DNA from: Myxococcota bacterium
Lineage (GTDB): Bacteria; Myxococcota; B64-G9
DNA: 64,000 bases
Direction: 5' to 3'
Assembly (NCBI GenBank): GCA_022710975.1
Contig: JAKLGA010000019.1
Location: 1-64,000, forward strand
Shown here: one piece after another, positions 35,587-44,326 of the stretch
How the letters are laid out: the number at the start of each line of letters is the position of its first letter
Position numbering within the stretch: the stretch's first letter is position 1
The notes under the pieces: model-generated
Seen by the model: the letters and a program-made list of their open reading frames with translations, nothing else
What the model was told of the DNA's origin: nothing
Databases searched by the model: none
Program-made: the position numbers and the translations under genes

Positions 35587-37503
35587 TTGAAGGGACCGGG
35601 GATCCTCGCGCTGGTCGCGCTGGCGGCCTGGGCCTCGGGCTGCTCCGATGACGAGCACTACACGGGTTGGTGCGATGAGCAGGCGGATTGTCCGGAGTGC
35701 CTGTCCTGCGTCTACAACATCTGCATCGCGGACCTCGAGCGCTGCGAGGACCGGTTCGACAACGACTGCGACGGACAGACGGACGAGGGCTGCCCCGATC
35801 CTTGCGCCGGGATCGTGTGCGACCACCCGCCCGCGCGGGTCTGCCTGGACGCGGACCAGCTGCGCTACCACGCGCTCCCGGGCAGCTGCACCTTCGGCGA
35901 GTGCGCCTACATGCCGCTCGTCGTGGACTGCCCCGCGGGCTGCCGGGGCGGCGCCTGCATCGGCGACGCCTGCCTCGGCCTCACCTGCGTGGAGGACGGC
36001 AACCCGTGCACGGACGACGGCTGCGACCCCCTCAGCGGCTGCACCCACACCCCGAACACCGCCCCCTGCGAGGACGGCGACCTGTGCACCGGCCAGGACG
36101 TGTGCCGCGGGGGGGTGTGCGCGGTGGGCGGGGGGCGCGGCTGCGACGACGGGCTCGCCTGCACCTCGGAGCGGTGCGATCCGGCGCTCGGCTGCGTGAT
36201 CACCCCCGACGACCTGGCCTGCGAGGACCTGGATCCCTGCACCGACGACCGCTGCGACGCGAGCGCGGGCTGCGTGTTCCCGCTCAACGCCGCGGCCTGC
36301 GACGACGGCGACCCGTGCACCATGGAGGACACCTGCGCCCTGGGTGCCTGCGTGGGTGTGCCGAGCGACCTCGACCACGATGGCTTCATCGCGGACGGCT
36401 GCGGGGGCGACGACTGCAACGACCACGAGGAGTGGCTCAACCCGGACGCCGAGGAGGTGTGCGACGGGTACGACAACGACTGCGACGGCCTGACCGACCT
36501 GCTGGGCGAGGACCTGTGCCACTACGAGGCCGTCTGCCATCGAGGGGTGATGACCGGCTGCCCAGCGGGCCCGGGTCCCACGGCCGTGCCCACGGTGCTC
36601 GAGGAGGACGCGCTCTGGTGCGCGTCCGGCTCGCCCTTCCTGCTCGAGGCCAACACGGTCGTCACGGATGGCACCCGGCTCACGGTGGGCCCCTGCCTCG
36701 AGGCGCGTATGGGCGACGGGATCACCCTGTACGTCCGGGGAGATCTCGTGGTGCACGCAGAGCGGACGAGTCCCGCAGTGTTCCTCTCGAGCTCACCGAA
36801 CCCAACCCGGAGCTCATGGCTTGGGCTTTCATTGGAGGCGAGTGGCGACTACTACCATGTCCTCCGAGGGCTGAAAGTGATGCACGCCGAGACTGGCCTC
36901 GGCCTTCACCTGGCGCGCGAAGGGACCATCGAGGTTAATCATTCGGTATTTGAGTCCAATCAACACGGTATGGATGGCGCTGCCGATTCCATCTATCGGA
37001 GCGAAGACCTGAGTTTCATCGACAACACCGTCGGTCTCGGCGTGCGACTCACCATTCTGTCTGGATTCGAATTCAGTGGGAATGACATCGGCATCGAGGA
37101 GTGCCAGGGAATCCAGGTCGAGAACGGGGTCTTTCGCGGCAACTCCATCGCGGTGCGAACGATTGGAGGCAAGGCAGAGAACTGCCTGTTTGAATACAAC
37201 GAACATGCGGTTTCAACGTTGAACTATTACCAGCTGACGATGGATCTCCAAGGATGCACGGTAGTCCATAACGGTGCAGGCATCACGGTAGGCACTCTAG
37301 GGGTGCACTACATCAAAGACGGGGTACTCTGCGACAATGGAGTCTACGACATTCAGAACGGTAGCATTAACGATATCGACGCCACCAACAACTGGTGGTG
37401 CACGACCGACCCCGGCGAGATCTCGACCCGGATCCACGACGTCTACGACGACGTGGCGCTCGGCCGGGTCATCTTCGAGCCCTTCCTGACCGAGGAGCCT
37501 TGA
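35587..37503 (+). CDS. Cys-rich MopE-motif and beta-helix lipoprotein
   Basis: A 638-residue lipoprotein. TTG at 35587 is chosen because GGAGG lies 8 bp upstream and the product then starts with a lipoprotein signal ending ASGC. Residues about 45-65 contain FDNDCDGQTDEGC, a MopE-type metal-binding motif. Tandem Cys-rich modules ([34 protein letters not shown]) follow, then a second YDNDCDGLTD motif near 300. From about residue 360 to the end the protein is a Gly/Asn/Val-rich right-handed beta-helix-like region (FESNQHGMDG; ENGVFRGNSIAV). DNA encoding this last part (about 36780-37400) is strikingly AT-richer than all its neighbours. Surface-exposed; ligand unknown. Confidence 0.8.
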   Translation: MKGPGILALVALAAWASGCSDDEHYTGWCDEQADCPECLSCVYNICIADLERCEDRFDNDCDGQTDEGCPDPCAGIVCDHPPARVCLDADQLRYHALPGSCTFGECAYMPLVVDCPAGCRGGACIGDACLGLTCVEDGNPCTDDGCDPLSGCTHTPNTAPCEDGDLCTGQDVCRGGVCAVGGGRGCDDGLACTSERCDPALGCVITPDDLACEDLDPCTDDRCDASAGCVFPLNAAACDDGDPCTMEDTCALGACVGVPSDLDHDGFIADGCGGDDCNDHEEWLNPDAEEVCDGYDNDCDGLTDLLGEDLCHYEAVCHRGVMTGCPAGPGPTAVPTVLEEDALWCASGSPFLLEANTVVTDGTRLTVGPCLEARMGDGITLYVRGDLVVHAERTSPAVFLSSSPNPTRSSWLGLSLEASGDYYHVLRGLKVMHAETGLGLHLAREGTIEVNHSVFESNQHGMDGAADSIYRSEDLSFIDNTVGLGVRLTILSGFEFSGNDIGIEECQGIQVENGVFRGNSIAVRTIGGKAENCLFEYNEHAVSTLNYYQLTMDLQGCTVVHNGAGITVGTLGVHYIKDGVLCDNGVYDIQNGSINDIDATNNWWCTTDPGEISTRIHDVYDDVALGRVIFEPFLTEEP

Positions 37504-37513
37504 GGGGAGGCGC

Positions 37514-38926
37514 TCACAGCCCCGCGTCGCGGAGCTGGCGGGCCAGGCCCAGGTAGAACTCCAGGTGGTCGAAGTCCGGTCCGTCGGGGTTCGGGCCGGT
37601 CATGCCCAGGAGCTGGCCCACCTCGTCGAAGTGGTCGGCGGGGATCTCGCCCTGGTACTCGCCCCACACCGCGCTGTCGACCGGCACGATGCCGTCGTTC
37701 GTATGGCCCATGGCCCACAGCAGATCGTAGGCGAGCTGGATCTCCACGTCGCACATGTCCCCGCAGGACAGCCCCAGCGAGCAGGTGTGGCCGGCCCAGG
37801 AGCGGTACAGCACGCGCGGGTCGTCCGGGTTCTCCGGGTTGAAGACCTCCTCGACCCGGGCCGTGGTCATGGCCTCGAAGGAGGCCATGGCGTCCGACTC
37901 CGCGCCCACCGCCGTGGCCCCCAGCCACTCCAGCAGGAAGGTCAGGATGTCCTGGGCCGGGCCGGGCAGGTAGCCCAGCGCCACGTCGCACAGGGGCGTG
38001 CCGTGGTGGGGGGTGGAGATGGTGAAGATGGCCGCCACCCGGTCCGCGTAGCCGAGCGCGGAGGCCACCCGCCGGGAGTCCAGCCCGCCCTGGCTGTGGG
38101 CCACCAGGCTCAGCCGGCGCGCGCGCCCCTCGGCCAGGAAGCCCTCCACCTGGGCGGCGAGCTGGGCCGAGCGCACCTCGACCGAGTTGTAGGGGTCCAG
38201 GCTGGCCACGAACACCGGGTAGCCGCGCCCGGTCAGCAGCTCCTCGACCCCGTAGAAGTAGGTGTACGGGCCGAGGTTGCTCCAGCCGGTCCAGCCGTGC
38301 ACCAGCACGAGGGGGAAGCGCGTGGTCTCGAGGTCGCAGCCGTCCAGGCAGATCAGGCCGAGGTCGTAGCTGCCCGGGCCGTGCCCGGGGAACGGCCGCA
38401 CCAGGAGCACGAGCTCCCCGGAGCGGGGGGGCGAGAGCCGCAGGCGCGCGGGCTGGCCGGGATCCAGGGCGGACACCTGGGCCAGGCCGGCGCTCCAGTC
38501 CGGATCGTCGGGGTAGGTCACCACCAGCCGCGCGCGGCCGAGCGCCGCGTCCGGGGCGAGCGCGAGCTCCAGGGTCTGCCCGCGGGCCGCCACCAGGGTG
38601 TAGCGGTGCTCCGCGCACGCGGCCAGCGGCACGCCCGCGCGAGCCTCGCCCTGCGCGAGCTCCCCGAGCTCCTCGAGCGCGGGCGCGCCCGGGTCGCACG
38701 CGGGCGGCCCGTCGGCCTCCTGGCCCTCTTCGCCCGGGGCGCCGTCGTCGGCGCCATCGTCCTGCAGGTCCGGCTCGTCAGTCGCGTCGGCCGCGTCGGG
38801 GCCACCGTCCCAGGGCTGCAGGCCCACGTCCTCGCAGCCGGCCAGGGCGAGCGCGCCGAGCACCAGGCCTGGGACCAGCCAGGCCGCGAGAATCCGCGCC
38901 CTCAGGGTCGCACCTCCGCCCCCCAC
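37514..38926 (-). CDS. secreted lipase-like alpha/beta hydrolase lipoprotein
   Basis: About 470 residues, N-terminal lipoprotein signal (LVPGLVLGALALAGC) and an acidic Asp/Glu-rich linker. A beta domain (about 90-190) precedes an alpha/beta-hydrolase of the Pseudomonas lipase type: FPLVLVHGWTGW, YFYGVEELLTGRGYPVFVASL, the nucleophile elbow VAHSQGGLDSRRV, ISTPHHGTPL, and a catalytic His in PADHFDEVG. The start is uncertain: GTG at 38926 is used; CTG at 38905 has a better GGAGGTG site. It lies 20 bp after the upstream lipoprotein gene and is probably in its operon. Likely an extracellular or outer-membrane lipase/esterase. Confidence 0.85.
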   Translation of the reverse strand: MGGGGATLRARILAAWLVPGLVLGALALAGCEDVGLQPWDGGPDAADATDEPDLQDDGADDGAPGEEGQEADGPPACDPGAPALEELGELAQGEARAGVPLAACAEHRYTLVAARGQTLELALAPDAALGRARLVVTYPDDPDWSAGLAQVSALDPGQPARLRLSPPRSGELVLLVRPFPGHGPGSYDLGLICLDGCDLETTRFPLVLVHGWTGWSNLGPYTYFYGVEELLTGRGYPVFVASLDPYNSVEVRSAQLAAQVEGFLAEGRARRLSLVAHSQGGLDSRRVASALGYADRVAAIFTISTPHHGTPLCDVALGYLPGPAQDILTFLLEWLGATAVGAESDAMASFEAMTTARVEEVFNPENPDDPRVLYRSWAGHTCSLGLSCGDMCDVEIQLAYDLLWAMGHTNDGIVPVDSAVWGEYQGEIPADHFDEVGQLLGMTGPNPDGPDFDHLEFYLGLARQLRDAGL

Positions 38927-38946
38927 CTGGCCCGATGCTACACCCG

Positions 38947-40512
38947 TCAATCGATCTCGACCACCCCGGTGGGCACGGCCGCGAGCTCGAAGAAGGCCCG
39001 CGCCACGAGCTTCATGGCCTCGGGATCCTTGGCCGCCATGACGAACAGGAAGCCGCGCGACTCCCGCGGCACCCCCAGGATGACCCCGCGCTTCTTGGCC
39101 AGCACCTCGAGGGCCCGGCCCAGGGCGGCCTGCACCTTGGCCTGGCCGGCGAAGCGCGCCGGCAACTCCTTGAGGTCGCGCGGCGTGAGGATCAGCAGCA
39201 TGCTGCGACCCGGGTTCTCGTCCAGCATGCGCGGGTAGTTGTACTTCTTGTCGGGCGGGTACTTCCACACCACCCAGCGGGTGACCTGGGCCTTGAAGGG
39301 CTCGAGCGCGGTCTCCTGGGCGACCACCATGGCCCCGTCCACGAAGTCCGACGGGCGCGCGGGCTGGACGGCCAGCGCGAGCTTGGCCGCCTCCAGGGGG
39401 AAGACGCCGTCCAGGGCGGCGCCCTTGGCCAGCCAGCCCCGCAGCCAGGGGGTCAGCGCCTCGGCCAGCTTCTGGCGCTCGGGCTCGCCCGGCCAGGGCG
39501 GCACCTCGGCCGGGCTGGCGGCCACGAGCGGCGCGGCCAGCCCGTAGCCCGCCGCGTCGATCAGCCCCGCGAGCAGCGGGAAGTCGCCGCCCCGGGCGCC
39601 GGCCGCCTCGACGAAGCGGCCGGTCACCAGCACCTGGGTGGCGGGCGCCACGCGCGCCAGCATGCGGTAGAAGACCGCCCCCACCACCATGGCCACCTGG
39701 GCCGGCCCGATCGGGCTGCCCGCGGGCAGCTCGAGCACCAGGTCGTCGCCGTGGGCCCAGGCCTCGGCCGGCGCGTCGGCCGGCACACCCACCAGGAACA
39801 CCTGGAAGGCGAGGGAGGCCGGCTCCAGCCCGCACAGCCGGGCCAGCGCCTCGAGCAGCTTCACCACGGGCTCGCGGGCCAGCAACCCGCGCAGCGCGTC
39901 CAGCTCGGGCTGCATCAAGGCCCGCTCGTTCGCCAGCTCTCCGGCGCGCGGGCCGAGCGCGGTCAGCAGGCTCACCACGGCCTCGGCGTCCGCGGGCTCC
40001 ACCACGCCCGTCAGCGCGCGGCGCAGCTCGGCCGGCTCGCGCGCCCGCACGGCCGCCTGCCAGTAGCGATCGGGCAGCCCGAGCTCGGGCGAGGGGAACA
40101 GCCCCGAGGGGCCGAAGGGCTTCTCGAAGGACAGCGCCGGCGACTTCTGGCGCTCCCGGTTCACCAGGCCGGCGCGCATGAAGGCGTAGTTCTTGACCGC
40201 CTTGCGCAGCGGCTCGTCGAGGCCGAAGCGCCTGTCGAAGTCGCGGTAGACGTCCTTGGGCATGCCGCGGCGCCACAGGCTCACCCCGTCGGCCAGGTGG
40301 ACGGTCTCGGCCATGAGCGAGTAGACCAGCTCGAGCCTGGGCCCGGCCGCCGGGGCGGCGGGCGGCGGCCCGGCGGGCTTGCCCGCCTCCGCGCCCGGCC
40401 CCTCGTCCGGCTTGCCCTCGGCCCCGGGACCGCTGCACCCGGCCAGCACGCCCAGCCCCAGCCACGCGCACGCGCACCCGAGCCACCCCGCGCGTCTGGC
40501 GAACCGCTTCAC
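38947..40512 (-). CDS. large lipoprotein of unknown function
   Basis: A 521-residue lipoprotein; GTG at 40512 overlaps the upstream stop (GTGA). The signal peptide ends LAGC, followed by a Gly/Pro/Ala linker. The rest is a mixed alpha/beta protein without a motif I recognise; it has a domain with VWKYPPDKKYNYP and a C-terminal ferredoxin-like pattern (RGFLFVMAAKDPEAMKLVARAFFEL). It sits between a small lipoprotein and a lipase and may form an envelope complex with them. No enzymatic site is visible. Confidence 0.75.
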   Translation of the reverse strand: MKRFARRAGWLGCACAWLGLGVLAGCSGPGAEGKPDEGPGAEAGKPAGPPPAAPAAGPRLELVYSLMAETVHLADGVSLWRRGMPKDVYRDFDRRFGLDEPLRKAVKNYAFMRAGLVNRERQKSPALSFEKPFGPSGLFPSPELGLPDRYWQAAVRAREPAELRRALTGVVEPADAEAVVSLLTALGPRAGELANERALMQPELDALRGLLAREPVVKLLEALARLCGLEPASLAFQVFLVGVPADAPAEAWAHGDDLVLELPAGSPIGPAQVAMVVGAVFYRMLARVAPATQVLVTGRFVEAAGARGGDFPLLAGLIDAAGYGLAAPLVAASPAEVPPWPGEPERQKLAEALTPWLRGWLAKGAALDGVFPLEAAKLALAVQPARPSDFVDGAMVVAQETALEPFKAQVTRWVVWKYPPDKKYNYPRMLDENPGRSMLLILTPRDLKELPARFAGQAKVQAALGRALEVLAKKRGVILGVPRESRGFLFVMAAKDPEAMKLVARAFFELAAVPTGVVEID

Positions 40513-41000
40513 GGCTTCACCTCCTGCTTGCCCGCCGCCTGGGGCCGCAGACCCGCCGGCAGCTCGGGCTGGATCCACCAACGTCCCTGGCGGGACACCA
40601 TCCGCACCTCGCGCTGCAGGCAATCGGGGCCCGGCGGGCCCACCTCGGCGCACTCGCCAGCCCGCACCCGCAGCACGGCCGCGCCGCTCTCCTGGCGCAC
40701 CACCACGGGCTGGCGCAGCGGGGCAGCCACCACGGGCTGCACCCCGCGCAGGAAGAAGTCCAGCGGCTCGGCCTGGCTGCCCACCGACTCGGCCAGCTCC
40801 CGCCCCAGGGCGCGGAAGGCCGCCACCGTGTCGGGGTCGAGCAGCTGCGCGGCGCGCTCCCAGTCCGCGCTGGAGACCGCCCCGTAGAAGGCCAGGTACG
40901 TCTCCACCGGCCCCGTCTGCTCCGGAGACAGGCCGGGGGTGCAGCCCACCAGCCCCGCCAGCAAGAGCCCCGCCACCAGCAGCCCAGCCTTCGTCCGCAT
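40509..41000 (-). CDS. small lipoprotein with NTF2-like pattern
   Basis: A 163-residue lipoprotein (MRTKAGLLVAGLLLAGLVGC). The mature part starts with a helix TYLAFYGAVSSADWERAAQLL followed by beta strands ending GRWWIQPEL, a pattern like NTF2/SnoaL-type lipoprotein domains. Two Cys residues (GECAEVG and PDCLQ) could form a disulphide. First gene of a three-gene minus-strand set with the 521-residue lipoprotein and the lipase; overlaps the next gene by 4 bp. Function unknown. Confidence 0.7.
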   Translation of the reverse strand: MRTKAGLLVAGLLLAGLVGCTPGLSPEQTGPVETYLAFYGAVSSADWERAAQLLDPDTVAAFRALGRELAESVGSQAEPLDFFLRGVQPVVAAPLRQPVVVRQESGAAVLRVRAGECAEVGPPGPDCLQREVRMVSRQGRWWIQPELPAGLRPQAAGKQEVKP

Positions 41001-41139
41001 GCTCCACGCTCCCGCGAGGCGATCGAGCCGCGATGGTCGCACGACCGCGGCCCCTTGGCAACCTCCTGCCCGGGCCCGGCGATCCCGGACGCGCCGCGTC
41101 AAGCTTGGCAACCAGGTCCGGCTGGGACACAATCCAGGC

Positions 41140-41991
41140 ATGGGCACCCTCGAGCTGCGCGCGCCGGCGAAGTTGAACCTGTGGCTGCGGGTGATCGGGC
41201 GCAGGCCCGACGGTTACCACGAGCTCGACTCGCTCATGGTGCCCATCGGTCTGTGGGACGACGTCTGGCTGGAGACCGGGCGGAACGGGATCACCTGTCG
41301 TTGCCCCGGCCGGCCCGAGCTGGACGGCGAGCACAACCTGGCCGCCCGGGCGGCCCGGTCGTGGCTCCGGGCGAGCGGCCGGGAGATCGGCCTCAACATC
41401 ACGATTCGGAAGCGGATTCCGGTGGAGGCCGGGCTGGGTGGTGGCAGCTCCGACGCGGCCGCCGTCCTGCGCGGGTTGCAGCGGCTGGCCCGCCCTGGGC
41501 TGAGCGCCGCGCGTCTCGCCGCCCTGGCCCTCGAGCTGGGCGCCGACGTGCCCTTCTTCCTCCGGGAAGGGCCTTGCCTGGCGGCCGGAGTCGGTGAACG
41601 GCTGGAGCCCGTCGACATCCCCCCCTTCTGGGTGATATTGGCCCGGCCGCCGTTCGGCCTCTCGACCCGGCGCGTCTTCGAACACCTGAAAATCCCTTTG
41701 ACATCAGCCTGGGATGGTGTTAGTCGAAAGAGCCCTCTGGAGGGCTTCGCTCGGCTCGCCACGAGCCTGGTCAACGACCTGCAACCCACCGCCATCGCCC
41801 TGCAGGCGGGCATCGGTGAGGTGCTGGAGGACCTGCTCTGGGCGGGCGCGGCGGGGGCGTCGATGAGCGGCAGTGGCCCGACCGTGTTCGGGCTCTTCCG
41901 CACCCGGCGAGAGGCTCGCGCGGGCCTGCGCCGGCTGGAGAGACGGAGCGATTGGGGCTACTCCGTGGTCCCGGGGTTCGAAGCGCAGTGA
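41140..41991 (+). CDS. ispE: 4-diphosphocytidyl-2-C-methyl-D-erythritol kinase
   Basis: A 283-residue GHMP kinase of the MEP isoprenoid pathway. It phosphorylates the 2-hydroxyl of CDP-methylerythritol with ATP. Diagnostic motifs are LRAPAKLNLWLRV at the start, GYHELDSLM, the ATP-binding VEAGLGGGSSDAAAVL, DVPFFL, and GASMSGSGPTVFGLF. The length is normal. ATG at 41140; the start is well placed because APAKLNL begins near residue 8. It is 64 bp upstream of spoVG, the usual neighbour in this group of bacteria. Confidence 0.95.
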   Translation: MGTLELRAPAKLNLWLRVIGRRPDGYHELDSLMVPIGLWDDVWLETGRNGITCRCPGRPELDGEHNLAARAARSWLRASGREIGLNITIRKRIPVEAGLGGGSSDAAAVLRGLQRLARPGLSAARLAALALELGADVPFFLREGPCLAAGVGERLEPVDIPPFWVILARPPFGLSTRRVFEHLKIPLTSAWDGVSRKSPLEGFARLATSLVNDLQPTAIALQAGIGEVLEDLLWAGAAGASMSGSGPTVFGLFRTRREARAGLRRLERRSDWGYSVVPGFEAQ

Positions 41992-42055
41992 AGCACTGCA
42001 CCTGACACCTTGCGAGTCTCTCCCGGGGCCCGGGGGGACACATGGGAGGTACACC

Positions 42056-42406
42056 GTGGAAATCACCGAAGTACGCGTTTTTCCGGTGAACGAGGACAAG
42101 CTGAAGGCCTACGCGACGATCACCTTCGATGCATGCTTCGTGGTGCGCGACCTCAAGGTCATCCAGGGCAACAGCGGCCTCTTCGTCGCCATGCCCAGCA
42201 AGAAGCGCAAGGACGGGACGTTCAAGGACACGGCCCACCCCTTGAACACCGAGACCCGCGAGCTGATCGAGGCCAAGGTGCTGGCCGAGTACCGCAAGGA
42301 GCTCGAGCGGGCCGGCGCGCCGGCGCCCGAGGTGGGCGACCGCAAGCTGGCTCCGAAGTCCGAGGCGCCTGCCGGCGAGACTCCCGCCGAGGAAGACGGG
42401 GCGTAG
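42056..42406 (+). CDS. spoVG: SpoVG family RNA/DNA-binding regulator
   Basis: A 116-residue SpoVG: the GTG start at 42056 follows GGGAGGT. The core (1-85) is well conserved: EITEVRVFPVNEDKLKAYA, TFDACFVVRDLKVI, GLFVAMPSKKRKDGTFKD and AHPLNTETRELIE. A variable Glu/Ala/Pro tail follows. SpoVG binds nucleic acids and regulates several processes in Firmicutes and spirochaetes; its presence does not indicate sporulation here. The ispE-spoVG-prs order is typical of Myxococcota. Confidence 0.95.
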   Translation: MEITEVRVFPVNEDKLKAYATITFDACFVVRDLKVIQGNSGLFVAMPSKKRKDGTFKDTAHPLNTETRELIEAKVLAEYRKELERAGAPAPEVGDRKLAPKSEAPAGETPAEEDGA

Positions 42407-42421
42407 AAATCCGTAGCCCGG

Positions 42422-42452
42422 CTTCACCCAGGACTTGACGTCCGGGGTGAAG
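42422..42452 (+). promoter_or_regulatory. strong hairpin in the spoVG-prs spacer
   Basis: CTTCACCC-A-GGAC-TTGAC-GTCC-G-GGGTGAAG forms a 12-bp stem interrupted by one A/G mismatch with a 5-nt loop. It lies 53 bp before the prs start. It is followed by AGGCGGTAAAC, without a U-run, so it is not a standard terminator. It could be an RNA processing site or a leader element for prs. Confidence 0.5.
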
Positions 42453-42505
42453 AGGCGGTAAACAGCGGCCTCCCGGTTGGGCAGGCCCCTGGGATGAGGT
42501 GACTC

Positions 42506-43453
42506 GTGTTCAAGACCGACGCGCCCCTGCTGTTCAGCGGCAACGCCAACCGTCAGCTGGCGCAGGACATCGCCACCTACCTGAACACCCCGCTGGGGAA
42601 GGCGAACGTCGCGCACTTCTCCGACGGGGAGATCATGGTCGAGATCGGCGAGAGCGTGCGCGGGCGCGAGACCTACGTGCTCCAGCCCACCTGCTCCCCG
42701 GTGAACAACAACCTGATGGAGCTGCTGATCCTCATGGACGCGCTGCGCCGGGCCTCGGCCTCGCAGATCGTCGCGGTCGTCCCGTACTACGGCTACGCCC
42801 GGCAGGATCGCAAGGTGGCCCCGCGCACGCCCATCACCGCCAAGCTGGTGGCGGACATGATCGTCGCCGCCGGCGCCAACCGGGTGGTGGCCATCGATCT
42901 CCACGCCGGCCAGATCCAGGCCTTCTTCAACCTGCCCGTCGATCACCTGTACGCCGCGCCGGTCGTGCTCGAGCACATGCGGCGGACCTTCGAGACCCCG
43001 CCGGTGATCGTGTCCCCGGACGCGGGCGGCACCGAGCGCGCGCGGGCGTACTCGAAGCGGCTGAAGACCAACCTGGCCATCATCGACAAGCGGCGCCCCG
43101 GTCCCAACCAGGTCGAGGTGATGAACGTCATCGGCTCGGTCGAGGGCAAGGACGCGCTGCTGGTGGATGACATGATCGACACGGCCGGGACCATCACGGC
43201 CGCGGCCAAGGTCCTCAAGGAGCAGGGAGCCAAGCGCGTGTTCGCCTACGCCGTCCACGCCGTGCTCTCGGGCCCCGCCATCGAGCGCATCGAACAGTCG
43301 CCCCTGGAGCAGGTGGTCGTCACCGACACCATCCCCCTCCAGGAGCGCGCTCGGGCGAGCGGCAAGTTCAAGGTGCTCTCAGTCGCGCCTCTGCTGGGGG
43401 AGGCCATTCGCCGCATCCACATGCAGGATTCGGTGACCTCGCTCTTCGTGTAG
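42506..43453 (+). CDS. prs: ribose-phosphate pyrophosphokinase
   Basis: A 315-residue PRPP synthetase of normal length; makes PRPP from ribose 5-phosphate and ATP for nucleotide, His and Trp synthesis. Motifs: the [17 protein letters not shown]-terminal signature, [12 protein letters not shown] (ATP site), [11 protein letters not shown] (cation/ATP binding), and the PRPP loop [12 protein letters not shown]. The start is GTG at 42506 ([15 protein letters not shown]). It is followed after 15 bp by rplY. Confidence 0.97.
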   Translation: MFKTDAPLLFSGNANRQLAQDIATYLNTPLGKANVAHFSDGEIMVEIGESVRGRETYVLQPTCSPVNNNLMELLILMDALRRASASQIVAVVPYYGYARQDRKVAPRTPITAKLVADMIVAAGANRVVAIDLHAGQIQAFFNLPVDHLYAAPVVLEHMRRTFETPPVIVSPDAGGTERARAYSKRLKTNLAIIDKRRPGPNQVEVMNVIGSVEGKDALLVDDMIDTAGTITAAAKVLKEQGAKRVFAYAVHAVLSGPAIERIEQSPLEQVVVTDTIPLQERARASGKFKVLSVAPLLGEAIRRIHMQDSVTSLFV

Positions 43454-43468
43454 CGGTTTGGAGGATCC

Positions 43469-44284
43469 ATGGACATCCCGGTGCTGAAGGTTGAGAGTCG
43501 TCCCGAGAACATGAGCGGCAAGGGCCCCTCCCGGCGCTATCGCATGCGCGGGCTGGTGCCGGCGAACTGCTACGGCCACAAGAAGCAGTCCCTGTCGCTG
43601 ACGGTCGATCCGGAGGCGCTCAGCCTCATCCTGCGCGGGCCGCTGGGGTTGAACACCCTGATCCGGCTCGACGGCGCCGAGGATCGGACCGTCTTCGTGC
43701 AGGAGATGCAGCGCGATCCGGTCAGCCGCGAGCTGCTGCACGTGGACTTCCTGAACGTGGATCCCACCAAGCCGATCCAGCGCGAGGTGCCCATCCAGTT
43801 CGAGGGCAAGCCCGAGGGCGTGCGCCTGGAGGGCGGCCTGGTGCAGATCGCGCGGCGCTCCATCCTGGTGGAGGCCAGGCCGGCCGAGCTGCCCCCGCAC
43901 ATCAGCGTGGACATCGACGCCATGAAGATCGGCGACGTCATGCACGTGGCCGACGTCAAGATGCCCGCGGGCGTCAAGGCGCTGTTCGAGACCAACTTCA
44001 CCATCATCGCCGTGCTCGCGCCCGCGATCGAAGAGGTGGCCGCTCCCGCCGAGGGCGAGGAGGGCGCCGAGGGCGTCGAGGGCGCCGAGGGCGCCGAGGG
44101 TGCCGAGGGCGCCGAGGGCGCCGAGGGCAAGCCCGGCGAGGCCAAGGCCGGCGAGGCCAAGGCGGGCGACGCCAAGGCGGGCGACGCCAAGGGCGGCGCG
44201 GCCAAGGGCGGCGCGGCCAAGGGTGCGGCCGCGGCCAAGGGCGCCCCGGCCAAGGGCGGCGACAAGAAGGGCGACAAGAAGTAG
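43469..44284 (+). CDS. rplY: 50S ribosomal protein L25 (CTC type) with long low-complexity tail
   Basis: A 271-residue bL25 of the two-domain CTC type. The 5S rRNA-binding beta-barrel (about 1-95, RYRMRGLVPANCYGH; QRDPVSRELLHVDFL) is followed by the C-terminal domain (about 100-190, REVPIQFEGKPEGVRLEGGLVQ). From about residue 192 to the end is an acidic GAEGAEG repeat then an Ala/Gly/Lys-rich tail ending GGDKKGDKK. CTC proteins often have tails, but this one is about 80 residues long. A GGAGG site precedes ATG 43469. Confidence 0.93.
   Translation: MDIPVLKVESRPENMSGKGPSRRYRMRGLVPANCYGHKKQSLSLTVDPEALSLILRGPLGLNTLIRLDGAEDRTVFVQEMQRDPVSRELLHVDFLNVDPTKPIQREVPIQFEGKPEGVRLEGGLVQIARRSILVEARPAELPPHISVDIDAMKIGDVMHVADVKMPAGVKALFETNFTIIAVLAPAIEEVAAPAEGEEGAEGVEGAEGAEGAEGAEGAEGKPGEAKAGEAKAGDAKAGDAKGGAAKGGAAKGAAAAKGAPAKGGDKKGDKK
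44063..44270 (+). repeat. GAEGAEG and GDAKAGEAK low-complexity repeats in rplY
   Basis: Short in-frame repeats: the 9-bp unit ggcgccgag, in seven near-identical copies with small variation around 44063-44127, then 15-bp gcc-aag-gcg-ggc-gac-like units encoding AKAGD/AKAGE and AKGGA. Confidence 0.8.
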
Positions 44285-44326
44285 GCGCGCCCCCGGACGG
44301 CCCGAGGTGCGGCCAGAGGAGCCGCC

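Noticed and set aside
41992-42055. tRNA-Gln often found near ispE in related bacteria
   Set aside because: The spacer is 64 bp, too short, and lacks tRNA features.
42056-42406. SpoVG as proof of sporulation
   Set aside because: SpoVG occurs in many non-sporulating bacteria and no sporulation genes are present here.
42407-42505. Possible tRNA between spoVG and prs
   Set aside because: No cloverleaf, T-loop GTTCRANNC or CCA-type acceptor was found; only a single hairpin is present.
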